Shown here in pieces: positions 36,079 to 47,597 of a DNA stretch of 64,000 bases; position 1 is the first letter of the stretch; the number at the start of each line of letters is the position of its first letter. The DNA comes from Acanthacorydalis orientalis (taxonomy: Eukaryota; Arthropoda; Insecta; Megaloptera; Corydalidae). Location: the NCBI GenBank assembly GCA_034766995.1, contig CM068315.1, forward strand, positions 17,683,510 to 17,747,509, written 5' to 3'. The notes under the pieces are model-generated. The model was given only the letters and a program-made list of their open reading frames with translations. It was not told where the DNA came from and ran no database searches. Both the position numbers and the translations under genes were made by a program.

Positions 36079-37364
36079 ACAAGGGTGATTTGAAAAGTTT
36101 GCAACCTAACTATGAAAGAATATAACTAGTGTTTTTAAATTACTTTTATTTTTCAATATGGTTCCCTTGGACGTCGATACTCTTCATCCAGCGATGCTCC
36201 AGTGCTTTTATGCCGTCCCGCAAATCCTTTTCTTAGAGGTCCTCAAAATAACGATTCACTGTTGCCATCAGTTCATCTAACGAAAATCGACTACCACCAA
36301 GGATTTTTTTAAGTTTTGGGAACAAATGGAATTCTGAGGAGGACAAATCTGGAGAATAGGCTGAATGGAGGAGCAAGTCGTACTTAAATTCAGCACATTT
36401 TTCCATGGATGTAACACTTGTATGAGAAGATGAATTTTCCTGGCGGAAAATGATTTTTTTCTGTGAAAAACCTGAAATTTTTCAAAAATTGTTTCATGGA
36501 GTCGATCCAAAAGTTTACAATAATTCTCTTCCATTATCGTTTCATTCTTTGGAAGGTAGTTAAAACAGTATTCTTTTAGCATCCTAAAAATTGAAGCCAT
36601 AACTTTTCCAGCGCATAAAACTGATTTTGCTTTTTATGGTGAAAAAAAATGACCATGCTTCCATTTTTTTGATTATTGTTTGACTCTGGAGTGTAATGGT
36701 GAATCCAAGTCTCATCTGTAGTCAAAATCGTAGGATAAACTCAGTCGTATCTCTTTTAAATCGATCCAAACAATCTTGGAAAATTTTTACTCGAATGCGT
36801 TCATGATCAATAGTTAGAAAACACGGCACCCATCTTGCCGATAGCTTTCTTTATACCTAACTCTGCAGTTATTATGTGACAAACGCGTTCATCTGAGACA
36901 CATACAACCTTATCGATTTCGAACACCTTCAATGGCGAGATCTTGTAAGACAATATCGAGCACTTTGTGGATGATTTCTTCTGTCGTTGGAGTTTTCGGA
37001 GTCCACTACGTGGGTTATCTTTAAAGCTTACAGGGTCACTTTAATTCAGCTACCCACTTCTTTGCGGTTGTATACTAAGTTTCACTATCATTCAGTTCAT
37101 TTTTTATCTCATTAAAGGTTTCTTTTGGCGTTAAGACTTTTTGACCAAAATTTTATCACCGTACGATGTTTAACTTTATCCATTTCAACCACGGCACAAA
37201 AAGAGCTTTATTTAAATTGATGTTTGCAATAAACTGCTTGACAAATTAATTATAGAATTTGAGGTTATGTATAAGATAGGTATCGATTTCTAATAAGCTA
37301 TAAATATTTAAAATATTATCGTCACTTATATGTAAAGCCACAAACTTTTCAAATCACTCTTGTA
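36079..37364 (-). mobile_element. mariner (DD34D) element, full length, inactive
   Basis: The left end is ACAAGGGTGATTTGAAAAGT. The right end, read inward, is ACAAGAGTGATTTGAAAAGT. They agree at 19 of 20 positions, and TA lies at or next to each end. The length of about 1.29 kb is normal for mariner. The transposase reads on the minus strand. Confidence 0.88.
36145..37183 (-). pseudogene. mariner DD34D transposase, decayed
   Basis: A likely original start, MDKVKHRTVIKFWSKSLNAK, lies at 37183. Frameshifted pieces follow: KKWVAEL, TTEEIIHKVLDIVLQDL, SDERVCHII, RWVPCFL, ending TTDETWIHHYTPES, which holds the first catalytic Asp. Next comes the 107-codon open frame at 36277-36600 (MASIFRMLKEYCFNYLPKNE...), which goes out of frame within the catalytic region. 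In the restored phase the second site reads RQENSSSHTS (Glu for Asp) and the third reads SPDLSSSEFHLFPKLKK (Glu for Asp), with 34 residues between. The terminal block is ALEHRWMKSIDVQGNHIEK-stop. Confidence 0.8.
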
Positions 37365-38751
37365 TAATACTTGTTTTAGTTCAATACATTTTCGGTTTAA
37401 ATCCCTAAATTTTTCTTTATTCTTACATATAATCAATTTTATACTTTTTTTGCACTTGAATTAATGGAAAAGAAATTAAATAATTCAGGAGTTTATTTTT
37501 TTTGCAATGCTCCGACTCACATACCGTTAAAATTTTATTGTTAAAAGATGATATGGTTCTTAAAAATCTTTCTTATTCGTCATCTTTTCCACTTAGTAAT
37601 TTAAAATGAAAGACACGCATTTTGATCACAATGAAAATATTAAGAAGGATTCTTGGCGTATTGTAATAATGTAATATATTTTTATAAATTCAAAATATTT
37701 TTTAGTATATTTTCTTAAAAGAAATAATTATTAAAGAACAAATGAGTTTCTTAAATCAGTCCAGAAAATTTTGAGATAATTCTATAATAGTATTTTTACA
37801 GAAAATATTCTAGGTTTACGATTTCATAACACGTATATGTATTGGAATTATTTACTTTCATAAATTATTTCTATTTAGATAATGAGAACACATTAACACG
37901 CGATACCATCCAAATAGAAACAATAAATTATTTTTTTTCTGTACGTTTACGTGCATAAAAGAGATAAAAGCGATCTTTTTTATTACTGCATCTTATAGAA
38001 ATATTAGTTTCAGTATTTAAGTTATATTTTAACAATCAATTTAAAGAAATTATAGTTTAACTATTTTTTATCGTTATAAAAGTGATCATTTCAACCACAG
38101 TATAATAGCTTGACCGATCTTAGAAAAATACAAATGTTTAATATTCTTCTCGCTCCTCCGTACAATTATTTTCCAATTGAAAAGGACGACAAAGAGACAA
38201 TAAACTATTTTTTTCTATTAACGTTGCGCAACAGAGAAGCTCAATTTCGCATTCAATAAACTCGCAATAAAATATTTAATTATTTCGTGCACCATTTAAG
38301 GTCACAGGAAGTCCACGTACGCAATTACGTTCGAATGGTTGCAAAACCCGCTATCAAAGTAATTTTGATTAATTGATAAATGATAATATAAACACGTCAC
38401 GTATCAATCGAGGCTCGATTAACGACGATGAAGTCAAAATGAACGACTGAGTCAGCGAACCTATGAATGGGATGTCGGGAAGGTTTGCCGTTCGGTGCGA
38501 AGTCGTCTCGACGCTTCCTCTGAAAGGTGGACTAAGCGAGGGATGAAACTCCGTGTCAGTGATTAATGTTTCCATCACTGGGGAGATCGGAATTTTTTCT
38601 ACGCAAAGGGTTGCGCTTTCACTGCTATATAAGGTCTATTTGTCGTACTCGAATTGACGTTCAAGTTTTTTTAAGCACACATATAATACTTTTCTTCTTA
38701 TTTATTTTCGATGAAATTCGAGTTTTCACACATGTAAGCACACACTTACAC
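37365..38751. other. AT-rich DNA, no gene seen
   Basis: About 38280-38640 is somewhat less AT-rich. The open frame starting at 38566 runs into the microsatellite and is a by-product, and the minus frame at 38369-38578 has no features. Confidence 0.35.
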
Positions 38752-38779
38752 AAACACACACACACATACACACACACAT

Positions 38780-38823
<44 letters not shown>
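38752..38823. repeat. (CA)n-(TA)n microsatellite
   Basis: CACACATA-type repeats pass into a pure CA run and then into a TA run at about 38802-38823. Confidence 0.95.
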
Positions 38824-41086
38824 GTACAAATTATTTATTCAACCAACAGACTTTAAGCTGTAAATAAATTCATACACATGCAATTATTCTTCGTAAGCCT
38901 TTTCTCGACTACAAGATCTACGAAGAGATGTGTAAATATACCTACATAATTAGTTGGTAAGCTTTAAAGGTTCAAGTTATAATATAATGGTAGTTAAATG
39001 TAAATTTACGACAAATATTTTATCTAGCGTATAAATACTTAGACAAATATATTTTTATGACCAACAACTACATATCGCTTCATTTGAAAATAGGCAATGA
39101 ATAAATTAAACGTTAATTTATAATTGTGTTTCTCGAATTTAGAGATGATTTGTTTTTAAACAACACTAATAAAACGTTCAATTTGTATAATGAAATAATA
39201 AAAAAAACGTATACAGCTGAACAATAATTAGCATTGCTACACAGAATATTTGTTTCTCTGTACAAATTGTAAATTAAATTCATAATGTTTAATTTTATGG
39301 ATTCATGACATGAATCCGTCGATATTATTTTAAAAAATGCAGCTTTCGATATTAAAGTTAATTGTAATTCATTAAGTATACTTGAAAATAACTATAAAAT
39401 TAACAGCTATAATTTTTGATACTAGTTAAATACAGTTTCACAAAAGAGTTATTCCTTTTCAAACACTAAAAGATAATTTTTATATAAAATAGTCTATAAT
39501 TGGCTATTTCTCATTTTGATTGTTACGTATAAAATTTTTAAATACGATTATGATATTCTCCAAGAGATGAGGTACACAAAAGTACTAAATAATTAAAAAA
39601 AAACGTCTGCAGTTGGTGTATAATGACTAAAATTTAATTTGTCAAACTGGAAGTATATTTTAATAACTAATTCTGAGTACTTTTGTTTTGTTTTGCGTTG
39701 AAAATTCGCAATAATTCGCCTATTTGAGCCTCTTTTTGTTTTTAAAATATATTTTAATATTTGTATTAAATATTTATTAATAGTATTTTTTTGTTCTTTA
39801 AAACGCTTTTATTTGTAATAGTTTAGTTTCTTTAAACGTTTCTTTGTATAAATAAAAGACATATCATTCCTTGACGATTAAAAGCGAACCAGCTATTGTG
39901 TAAATTGTATTCGAAATGTTTGCGTTTTCACTACACTCAAAACTTAAATGACTAAATAGTAATTAATATCGAATTGCTGCAAATGCAAATGACGTCAACA
40001 ACCATCTGATACCAACTAACCTTCCATCGGATTCCAATTGACAGCAAAAAGTTCTTTCATTATGCATCATAGCAGCTGATAGAATGGAGGGTAGTTGCAA
40101 CCCTTCTGTAACCGCAGTCTGCTATATCCACTATAGATACTTCAATGTACAAAGCGGTTCGGATCTGTGGTATGGGAGTTCAAATTTGTTATATATGATG
40201 AACCATCCGTATGGTGAGAGTTTGATCTGCTGCAGGCTGTTTGCAGATAATTAGTGTCGGTGAATGTGATAATAAGTGACATCGTTAGATGTGTTGCTTA
40301 TTCCCATATGAATGGAACCGTTGAACGGAGATAAAATAATTTTATCTGATGGGGAATCGATTTTCGATGTATTTATAAATACATATTTTTTATTGTATCC
40401 TCATAACGACCGATTTACATAATCTCGTTGATTAAAGCGTATATATTTTCAAAAGTTGTCTCTGCACTCGATCTGATCCATTCACAATAGAAACCACTTA
40501 TGTATAAACAGATTTCACGACGTTATGGATTATGAATTTAAATCCGAATTGAGATGTTCGATAAAATTGAAAGCAGTAGTTACGAATTTATTTCATACAC
40601 TGTCTTATATATATATACGACTGTTTTTATTTCGAATACCATTAAAAACGATATTTAAATATTTCTTTTTAATCATTTTTTGTTGTTTCTTATTAAATAT
40701 ACTTTTTATAAATAAAAATAAATCCCCTCGATTAGAATCGTTAAATACCTCATTAAAATTTTATTTTTTTAAAAAATTATGAACGAAGATGTTTATTGTT
40801 ATTTTTTGACTTAATAAATTCATTTTATAACTTTCATATTATCTTTAAGCATCTATTTATGTCTATGTGAGTGTATATGCCGAAGCAAATTTGTATATAG
40901 GTATAAGTTTAATAGGATTACTGAAAATGAAGTGTTTCAATACTGCTTAACCATCAATGAGCCCACTAATATTATTTCGTATCGATATCAGTCGGTTTCA
41001 AATTACAAATAGAATATTCCTCAAAGTTTAAAGGTTTAATTAAATTCATATTGTCTACAAGGTAGTAAGTTTTTATGCTTCAAACT
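38824..41086. other. AT-rich DNA with a GC-richer island
   Basis: About 39950-40300 is less AT-rich and non-repetitive, and is described separately. The open frame at 40525-40782 is AT-rich and has no recognised features. Confidence 0.35.
39950..40300. promoter_or_regulatory. candidate cis-regulatory island
   Basis: The stretch is less AT-rich than its neighbours and has no reading frame. It holds a perfect TGACGTCA octamer (39990-39997), CATCATAGCAGCTGATAG with an E-box-like CAGCTG, GATCTGCTGCAGGC, and a GATAATTAG/GATAATAAG pair. The role is inferred from composition and motif density. Confidence 0.25.
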
Positions 41087-41087
41087 A

Positions 41088-42198
41088 CATGGTGGCTCAA
41101 AAAGAATGAATGGGTTTAAAATATTAATATTTTTTTGGTTTTGTAATACTTTCATCTTTTTTATTTTCCAAAACATTGTATAAGGATGGCGATTTTTTTC
41201 TGATTACACTTGAAAAATGACATCACGTAAGTGATGCTTATTTTCAGATTCGAAAAATCAAGCTCTTTCTAAGGCGTTTTCTATCACTTCTCTCGGGATT
41301 TCTAGATATAACGCTCGAATTTCGTCTCAAATGTAGTTTTTTAATAACGGGATGGTTTTTGGGTTATTAACGTATATACGTTCTTTTAAGTAACCCCAAA
41401 GAAAAAAATCGTGAGGGCTTAAATCAGGAGTACGCGCTGAGAATTAAAATCGTTGTTTCTTGAAATTATACGTTCGCCAAAAATGTCCCGTAAAAGTTTT
41501 ATAACGGGTCTCGCTGTGTGCACTGTAGCTCTATATTGTTGGAGGCATATCTGTGGACGATTATCAACAGCTGGTCACAAAAATGCTTTTGTCATCGTAC
41601 GGTATTAAGCATCATTCATAGTTACAGCAATGCCGTCTTCATTTTCGAATAAATAAGGGCCTATAATCCTTTAGAACATTACTCCGTACGAAACAGTACA
41701 CTTAAATGGGTATAATTGTCGCTAATAAAGTGCTCTTGTTTTCTTATAGCCCATATTCTATAGTTTTGTCTGCTCACGAAGCCATTTAAGTGAAAATGAA
41801 CTTCATCATCACTCATAATTAAATAGTGAATAAATTCATTATTTTCTTCTGCTTGTTGGCGAAAACGAATTGCATAATCATGGCGATGCTGATAACCTGT
41901 TGGTTTTAGTTCTTGTACAAGCTGCACTTTGTATGTGAATATTTTCAATGCGACCAAAATCCTTTGCACTGACCTTCATGATAGTCCAAGTTGGATAACA
42001 CGTAAAATAACGACGATATATTCGTTGTGTCAAAATAATTGAACACCGATTTTCAAAATAAAATTCAATTATTTTGACACGTTTTTCCGTCATGTATACC
42101 CCATGTTTTATTTATACAATTCTGAAAGGAAGAGACAAAACATTTAAACAACAAATTATTAACTACTCAAATCCTTTTATTATTTTTGCCCAACTCTG
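41088..42198 (-). mobile_element. DD41D-type (rosa-like) element, internally deleted, inactive
   Basis: The left end is CATGGTGGCTCAAAAAGAAT. The right end, read inward, is CAGAGTTGGGCAAAAATAAT. The similarity continues to GGRTTT, giving terminal repeats of about 30 bp. TA flanks both sides (41086-41087 and 42199-42200). The 1111 bp length is about 170 bp short of its relative at 16699. The missing part lies in the transposase between the N-terminal block and the first catalytic region. Confidence 0.83.
41230..42093 (-). pseudogene. DD41D-type transposase with DUF4817-like N-terminus, decayed
   Basis: An N-terminal block, MTEKRVKIIEFYFENRCSII followed by LTQRIYRRYF (open frame 41878-42093), matches the DUF4817-like start of this group. 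After a deletion, the 96-codon frame 41679-41969 carries YKVQLVQELKPTGYQHRH and the first catalytic block SDDEVHFHLNGFVSRQNYRI. Farther on, frameshifted sequence reads LQQYRATVHTARPVIKLLRD, where the catalytic Asp of QQDGA is Tyr. It continues to ARTPDLSPHDFFLWGYLKER, with the third Asp intact. Counting nucleotides between the second and third sites gives 41 residues if one base has been lost. Confidence 0.78.
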
Positions 42199-42312
42199 TA
42201 TAAGTAGGGCATTTAGGGAGACAACAGAACTTAAGTAATGTTAGCGTACTTTAACAAATAACATAAACTTACTAATTTATCTATACACAATTTCATGTAC
42301 GCTACTATATTA

Positions 42313-42851
42313 TTAGGTTGTTAGAAAAATAATTCCGGTTTTTGTTTTCTGAATTCTAATCTATTTTTTTCAATGAAAATGTCATTTCATCGTGTTCATG
42401 TTAATATCATTTAAAGTACATTTTGATCTCTATTTTGGTAATGATCTCTACTTTGATTTTATTATTAATTTTACTTCAAATTGGACTATTGAATTAAAGA
42501 TGGAAAAGAAGTAAATAAGAGCAATTGTTTGCATGAGTTCAAAACGGGTAATAAAACAGCAGAAACTGTTCATAAACTAAACGATGCTTTTGGTGTGAGT
42601 TCTGTTAAAATTCGTACAGTGCAATGGTGGTTCCAAAAATTTCATGCTGAGGGCGAGATTCTTGAAGATGAAGATCACAAGTGTCCTTCTTTAGCTTCTA
42701 ACGACCGACTGAATGTGTTAGTTAAATCAGAACTAAGCACAATTCGAGATCTTGTACAAAAGTTAGACGTTAGTCATCTAACAATTCTGGACCACAAAAG
42801 AAAAAAAGTATTTGAATGTCACAACCAGTTATTATTTTTCTACCAACCTAA
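42313..42851 (+). mobile_element. deleted mariner derivative, family copy B
   Basis: The ends are TTAGGTTGTTAGAAAAATAA (left) and TTAGGTTGGTAGAAAAATAA (right, read inward), with TA on both sides (42311-42312 and 42852-42853). It is 539 bp long. It lies only 115 bp from the DD41D element to its left and is the only family member on the plus strand. Confidence 0.88.
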
Positions 42852-42861
42852 TACTAATTGA
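42500..42861 (+). pseudogene. mariner transposase DNA-binding region only, joined to the terminal repeat
   Basis: An ATG at 42500 begins MEKK and then a stop. One frame over, an open stretch from 42529 (TTG, no ATG) runs 110 codons. It contains EFKTGNKTAETVHKLNDAFG (first helix-turn-helix), RTVQWWFQKFHAEGEILEDE, then LVQKLDVSHLTILDH (second helix-turn-helix). It ends FECHNQLLFFYQPNTN, where the last residues are encoded by the terminal inverted repeat. No catalytic domain is present. If a version without the early defects exists elsewhere in the genome, it would encode a free DNA-binding domain able to recognise the element's ends; this copy itself is broken. Confidence 0.75.
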
Positions 42862-43857
42862 GTCAAGTATTTTCTGTATTACTCGACAAGATATACGTGA
42901 AAGGAATATTGTTATGATTCATTCAATGTATTTGTTTTTAATTATATTTTCTTCTAAGAAAATAATTTATATCTTGATTAAATTAACTTTTTTATCACGA
43001 TAGTTATTTTTCTGGTATATAAAAACAGTTTAAGAAGATTAAATCAGAAATTTCACCGACTTATGAAGAAGTAGAATTTTATAGATATTGAGTTTTGAAT
43101 TATTAAGCCTTACGAGAATGTATTAAGAGATAGTGAGAATTAATATATTCAGCTTGATTATTTTCTGCAAATAATTTTGTCGTATTTTAATACCAGAAAT
43201 TACTGGTTTAATTTGAATAACATATTGCGTACGTGTTTTATACACACGGTGTGAGAATTATGTTCGTTCGAGTGTTTATCTAGAAACAGAGAGAGAACTA
43301 AAAAGAGTGTTAATTAATTTTTATACTATATTGAATAATGATTAACCTTTGCACACGTATCACAGTTCACAGTCTATTAAATCAACACGATTATTCATTG
43401 ATACATCATTCTAATAATAAAACGTTAATACTGCAACGTAGGAACAAACAGCAATAGAAGTGTGGGTATCAGCGAGAGCTATCACTGACGAAGCGGCTCA
43501 AGACCGCCTCACTATATTAAAGTATCGCCGATATTGATGATGTTAATTAAATATCATTTTATTTCGAGTATCGTTAAAGAAAATCCAACGTGTGTAATAA
43601 GATGTATCATTTATATTGGCTGGCTTTCGCGCATCATTCTTAACAGATATTACATACTTCGATGCTACACGGGAATATTATCAAATCTGATGATAGATGG
43701 AGGTTACAGCCGGTTGACTCTGTGTCAGCATATGGCATTTGAATGAAGATATCTGCTCTATGTGTATTGAACGATTAAAGATTTATGATACGTTTGGAAA
43801 ATTTCGAGAACTTGAACATGATAAATTATTTCGTGTATTATGCTATATATTGCCGTG

Positions 43858-43858
<1 letters not shown>
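42862..43858. other. AT-rich DNA, no gene seen
   Basis: About 43430-43520 is less AT-rich (GAAGCGGCTCAAGACCGCC, a small hairpin). The frames at 43534-43746 and 43739-43924 have no recognised features, and the second runs into the TA array. Confidence 0.35.

Positions 43859-43898
<40 letters not shown>
43859..43898. repeat. (TA)n microsatellite
   Basis: A perfect TA run of about 40 bases. Confidence 0.95.
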
Positions 43899-43899
<1 letters not shown>

Positions 43900-44513
43900 C
43901 TCCATACGTATATTGAAAATATAATAGTATTGCAAAGATTTAAACTTTCCTTAAATTGATTCGAAGATTTATTAACGGAAAATAAAACATCTTTGTATAT
44001 ATTTCTACATCACAATGAAAGACTGACTGTTTTTAAAACACTATAGATTTCAGTTTAAATTTATAAGACAGTTTAGTTATTTTATTTTACAGCAATTTTA
44101 AAAAAGATATGCTGCGAAAATAGTTTGTATAAACTTCTAGTCAAACATATTTTGTACCAAAATATTTATCATGTATATCAAGGATATTGAAAGTAATTCT
44201 CACTAATTTTAGATGGGTTTATGTAAAATCTGTATCTTTAAAGGTACTAAAAATATTATTAACCTGGATATTTCTTAATTATTATCGCCCTGTAAAAATT
44301 CGATTGGTTTATTTATAGCTGTAAGTAATTTAACATGTATGTATTAAATCAGTCTTTAATTTTTTATTTATTTAAAATAGAACTTTTCAAGTTTCGCAAG
44401 ATACCAGTGATTATATTTTTTAAAGCCATAAAAAATCAAAACTATTTCTTAACAATCATTTAAAATTGTTGGAACATTTGAAAGTATATCTAAATAAGAA
44501 AATTATATTTTTA

Positions 44514-44640
44514 TTTCGCAAATGAATTCATTTTGCACTCCACAAACTGCCCAGTTAAACATTTTCAATAAATCATAATGATCATTTTTGATTTTTGACT
44601 ATCTGTACTTCGATGGTGATGCTGCCATTTTCAAAAATCC
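44514..44640 (+). repeat. dispersed ~130-bp repeat, copy 5
   Basis: Blocks in order: CGCAAATGAATTC, GCACTCCACAAACTG, CATTTTCAATAAATCATAAT, GATCATTTTTGATTTTTGAC, TACTTCGATGGTGATGCTGC and CATTTTCAAAAATC. It lies about 110 bp left of mariner derivative copy C. Confidence 0.7.
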
Positions 44641-44751
44641 AGGGCACAGGGAAATCTAAATGAATAAATGTATGCTTTTTTTCATATGAGTTTTAATTAG
44701 ACCCCTCGAAATTCTTTCTAGTTTACTCTAGTTTACCATACAAATATTTCA

Positions 44752-45369
44752 TTAGGTTGGTAAAAAACTAATTGCGGTTTATGACCTTCAAATTTATGTA
44801 CATTTTTTTTTAATTTAAGTGGTTTTAATTGGCTCAGAACAGTTGGATGAGTACTGTCTAACTTTTTACAAGCTATTGATTGAGAATTGATGTGCGTGGT
44901 TCTGATTCAACTAACTCCTTCAGTTGGTCGTTATGAACTGAAGAAGAACGCCCGCAACCTTCTTCATCGTCAAGGCTCCACAGCTCGAAATTTTTAGAAC
45001 CACCATCGCACCATACTTTCTTTAACAACACCCACACTAAAAGCATTGTTTAGTTTACGAGTAGTTTCTGATACTTTACCACTCATTTTAAACTCATTCA
45101 AAAAATTGTGTTGTTTCCTCTTTTCCCATCTTTAATTCAATAGCCTAGTTTGAAGCAAAATTAATAATAAAAACAAAGTTGATATTAGCAAAATATAGAC
45201 CGAAAAATGTACTTTAAAATGAACACAACATGAACATAATAAAAAAAAACATGAACACAATAAATTAACATTTTATTAACATGAACACAATAAAATTACA
45301 CTTTTATTGAAAAAAATAAAGGTTAGCATTCAGAAAACAAAAACCGCAGTTATTTTTCTAACAACCTAA
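44752..45369 (-). mobile_element. deleted mariner derivative, family copy C
   Basis: The ends are TTAGGTTGGTAAAAAACTAA (left) and TTAGGTTGTTAGAAAAATAA (right, read inward). TA lies at the right flank, with CA at the left where TA is expected. The minus strand carries the same decayed N-terminal region and the same deletion junction as copies A, B and D (VLDHLK-like sequence running into KFEGHKPQLVFYQPN). At 618 bp it is the longest of the four because of a local tandem duplication of an AACATGAACACAATAAA unit near 45226-45300. Confidence 0.85.
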
Positions 45370-45639
45370 TAAATTTCTATATGTACTATGATATAAAAAG
45401 TGTAAGAAGTATTGATTTAAAGAATGATATTTTAGTAATCAATTTCTAGCTAATTATTTATTGAAAAATTATAGTATAAATAATGAAAAGATCACTTTTT
45501 TAATTTGGATAAAAACTCACTTGTATTCATAATGAATTATTGTCTTTAAAATATTAATTAATCTATTATTATTAATCTATAAACATTTGTTATAAAAAAG
45601 TTTCGTGTTACGATAAGAATGATTCATTTTTGAAAGTTA

Positions 45640-45661
45640 ATATATATATATATATATATAT
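45640..45661. repeat. (TA)n microsatellite
   Basis: A perfect short TA run. Confidence 0.9.
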
Positions 45662-46182
45662 ACATATCTATGTATGTATGCATGTATGTTATTCCTATTA
45701 ATTGAATTTTAGTTCAGTTATCAGTTCAAATGAATAAAAGTTAGAAATGATGTTATTTGTGCTAAAATGAATACAAAAATCTCTTTTAAGACCAAAGTTT
45801 ATAAGGCCTGCATGAAATAAATCAATAAATAGCTTGAATATAGTTCTTGACAGTTCTAATTTTTTTAATAAAAAATTATAAGTAATATAAAATATAACTA
45901 ATGTTGTTAGACATAACCGATTTGCATGCCACTTAAAGCATGCGTGATAAAGGATCGTTATTATTTTAATAAACTATATTGAAACGTTCGTTAAAAAAAC
46001 CTGAACACTTCTGTATGCTGTTAGCTTAGGTAGTGCTCGTGTTATTTAGGTTATAGGAGAGTTTATCACAATACGCTACTTCCTTATCGAAAAATGGGTC
46101 ATTGTTCGTACTTTGTGCATTCTAAACTTATTACATTAAATATTTTTTTGTAAGGAGAGTAATTTGGAAATGAAATTGAATA

Positions 46183-46188
<6 letters not shown>

Positions 46189-46225
<37 letters not shown>
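46189..46225. repeat. (TA)n microsatellite
   Basis: A perfect TA run of about 37 bases. Confidence 0.95.
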
Positions 46226-46228
<3 letters not shown>

Positions 46229-47024
46229 TTTAGTCTTTAAAATATATTTTACCTAATAAATCTATCGAGCAATGAAAATCAGACAAATGTATTTATCTGT
46301 AGAGACGAATGAATACTCAAAGAGTAAACGAAATCATTCGACGAGTGAAATATTCGAACATGTTTCCAGTTCCGTGGAGATGTAGTCATTACGTCTATTT
46401 AAAATGATATCAAACACCTCTGGTACGCGTGTGCATGCGTGTAGGTGAACGAAACGTGCGAGCACCTCTGCACGCGCAACATTTATTCATAAACGTAATA
46501 TATAAAATACATATTCCCTTATAATGTGCTCGACTTTTACTCTCCGGGCGAATATATTCCGTTCGCTTAAACTTAGTTAAATCGTTAACAGACTCGCACT
46601 AATGTCTATAAAATCTCACATTATCGGTGTTTTCAGCATATTTGAAGTCGGCTCACACATGAATATATTTCTGCAGTATTTCAGCATAGTGCTATTAGTA
46701 GAGCACATATACCTTTGGCACCGAATCATGCCAGCTCATTTACATACATATTGGTGTGATTAAGTTAAAATAGCCTACCGTTCGTTTCAGTTAACTGATG
46801 CAAGTTACGTTTATCTTCGAAACAGGCAATTTAAATCGCTGGAATATAAGCAGTTTTACAAATTCTATTTGTATAAGATTGTCTGGTGAGATGGAGTTGT
46901 GGAAAAATGTCTCACTATCTAACGGACAAATATTAAAAGTCTCAGCTACATATACATACACACAGTAGCGGATTTGTGGTTTACGGGATTCTGATTACAG
47001 ATATTTTTTCGATCTGTTTAATTA

Positions 47025-47597
47025 TTAGGCTGGTAGAAAAATAATTGCTGTTTCTGACCTTCAAATTCATATATATATTGATTTATTTTTTGATTTTCCT
47101 AGCTATTTTAAGTGGCCCTGAACTATTGGGTGACTAATGCCTAATTTTTATCCAAGTTTTCGAATTGTTGTGCGTGGTTCTGATTCGACTAACGCCTTCA
47201 GTTGTTCGTTATGAACTGAAGACAGACGCCATCAACCTTCTAATTCTTCAAGACTCTCGTTATCAGCACGCATTTTTTTGAAACCACCATTGCACCGTAT
47301 ATTCTTTAACAATACATCAAAAGCATCGTTTAGTTTATGAGCAGTTTCTGTTACATTATCACCCGTTTTGGACACATACAAAAAATGCTCTTAATTGTTT
47401 CTCTTCCATCTTTAATTCAATAGACCAATTTGAAACAAAATGAACAGTAAAACCAAAGTCGATTTTATCCAAATATAGACCGAAAATGCATTTATAAATG
47501 ATATTAACATGAATACAATGTGAGGACACTTTCATTGAAAAAAAATAAGGCTATTATTCAGAAAACAAAAATTGCAATTATTTTCTTACAAACCTAA
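47025..47597 (-). mobile_element. deleted mariner derivative, family copy D
   Basis: The ends are TTAGGCTGGTAGAAAAATAA (left) and TTAGGTTTGTAAGAAAATAA (right, read inward). The left flank is TA; the right flank has been altered. The minus strand retains the N-terminal transposase part (QWWFQK-like region and LDHLK-like second helix-turn-helix). It has the same junction to the right-end tail, and further decay includes an AT-rich insertion near 47070-47095. The length is 573 bp. Confidence 0.82.

Larger units (their letters stand above)
45370..47022. other. AT-rich DNA with TA arrays and a GC-richer island
   Basis: TA runs lie at 45640-45661 and 46189-46225. About 46300-46760 is less AT-rich (GGTACGCGTGTGCATGCGTG, GAGCACCTCTGCACGCG) and may be regulatory. 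No reading frame is supported. Confidence 0.4.

Noticed and set aside
38566..38856. Open frame with HTHTYTHTYT tail
   Set aside because: Half of it is the CA/TA microsatellite. The N-terminal part has no recognisable features.
11962..39997. Two perfect TGACGTCA octamers (11962-11969 and 39990-39997)
   Set aside because: About one such octamer is expected by chance in 64 kb of this composition, so two are not evidence of regulation on their own.
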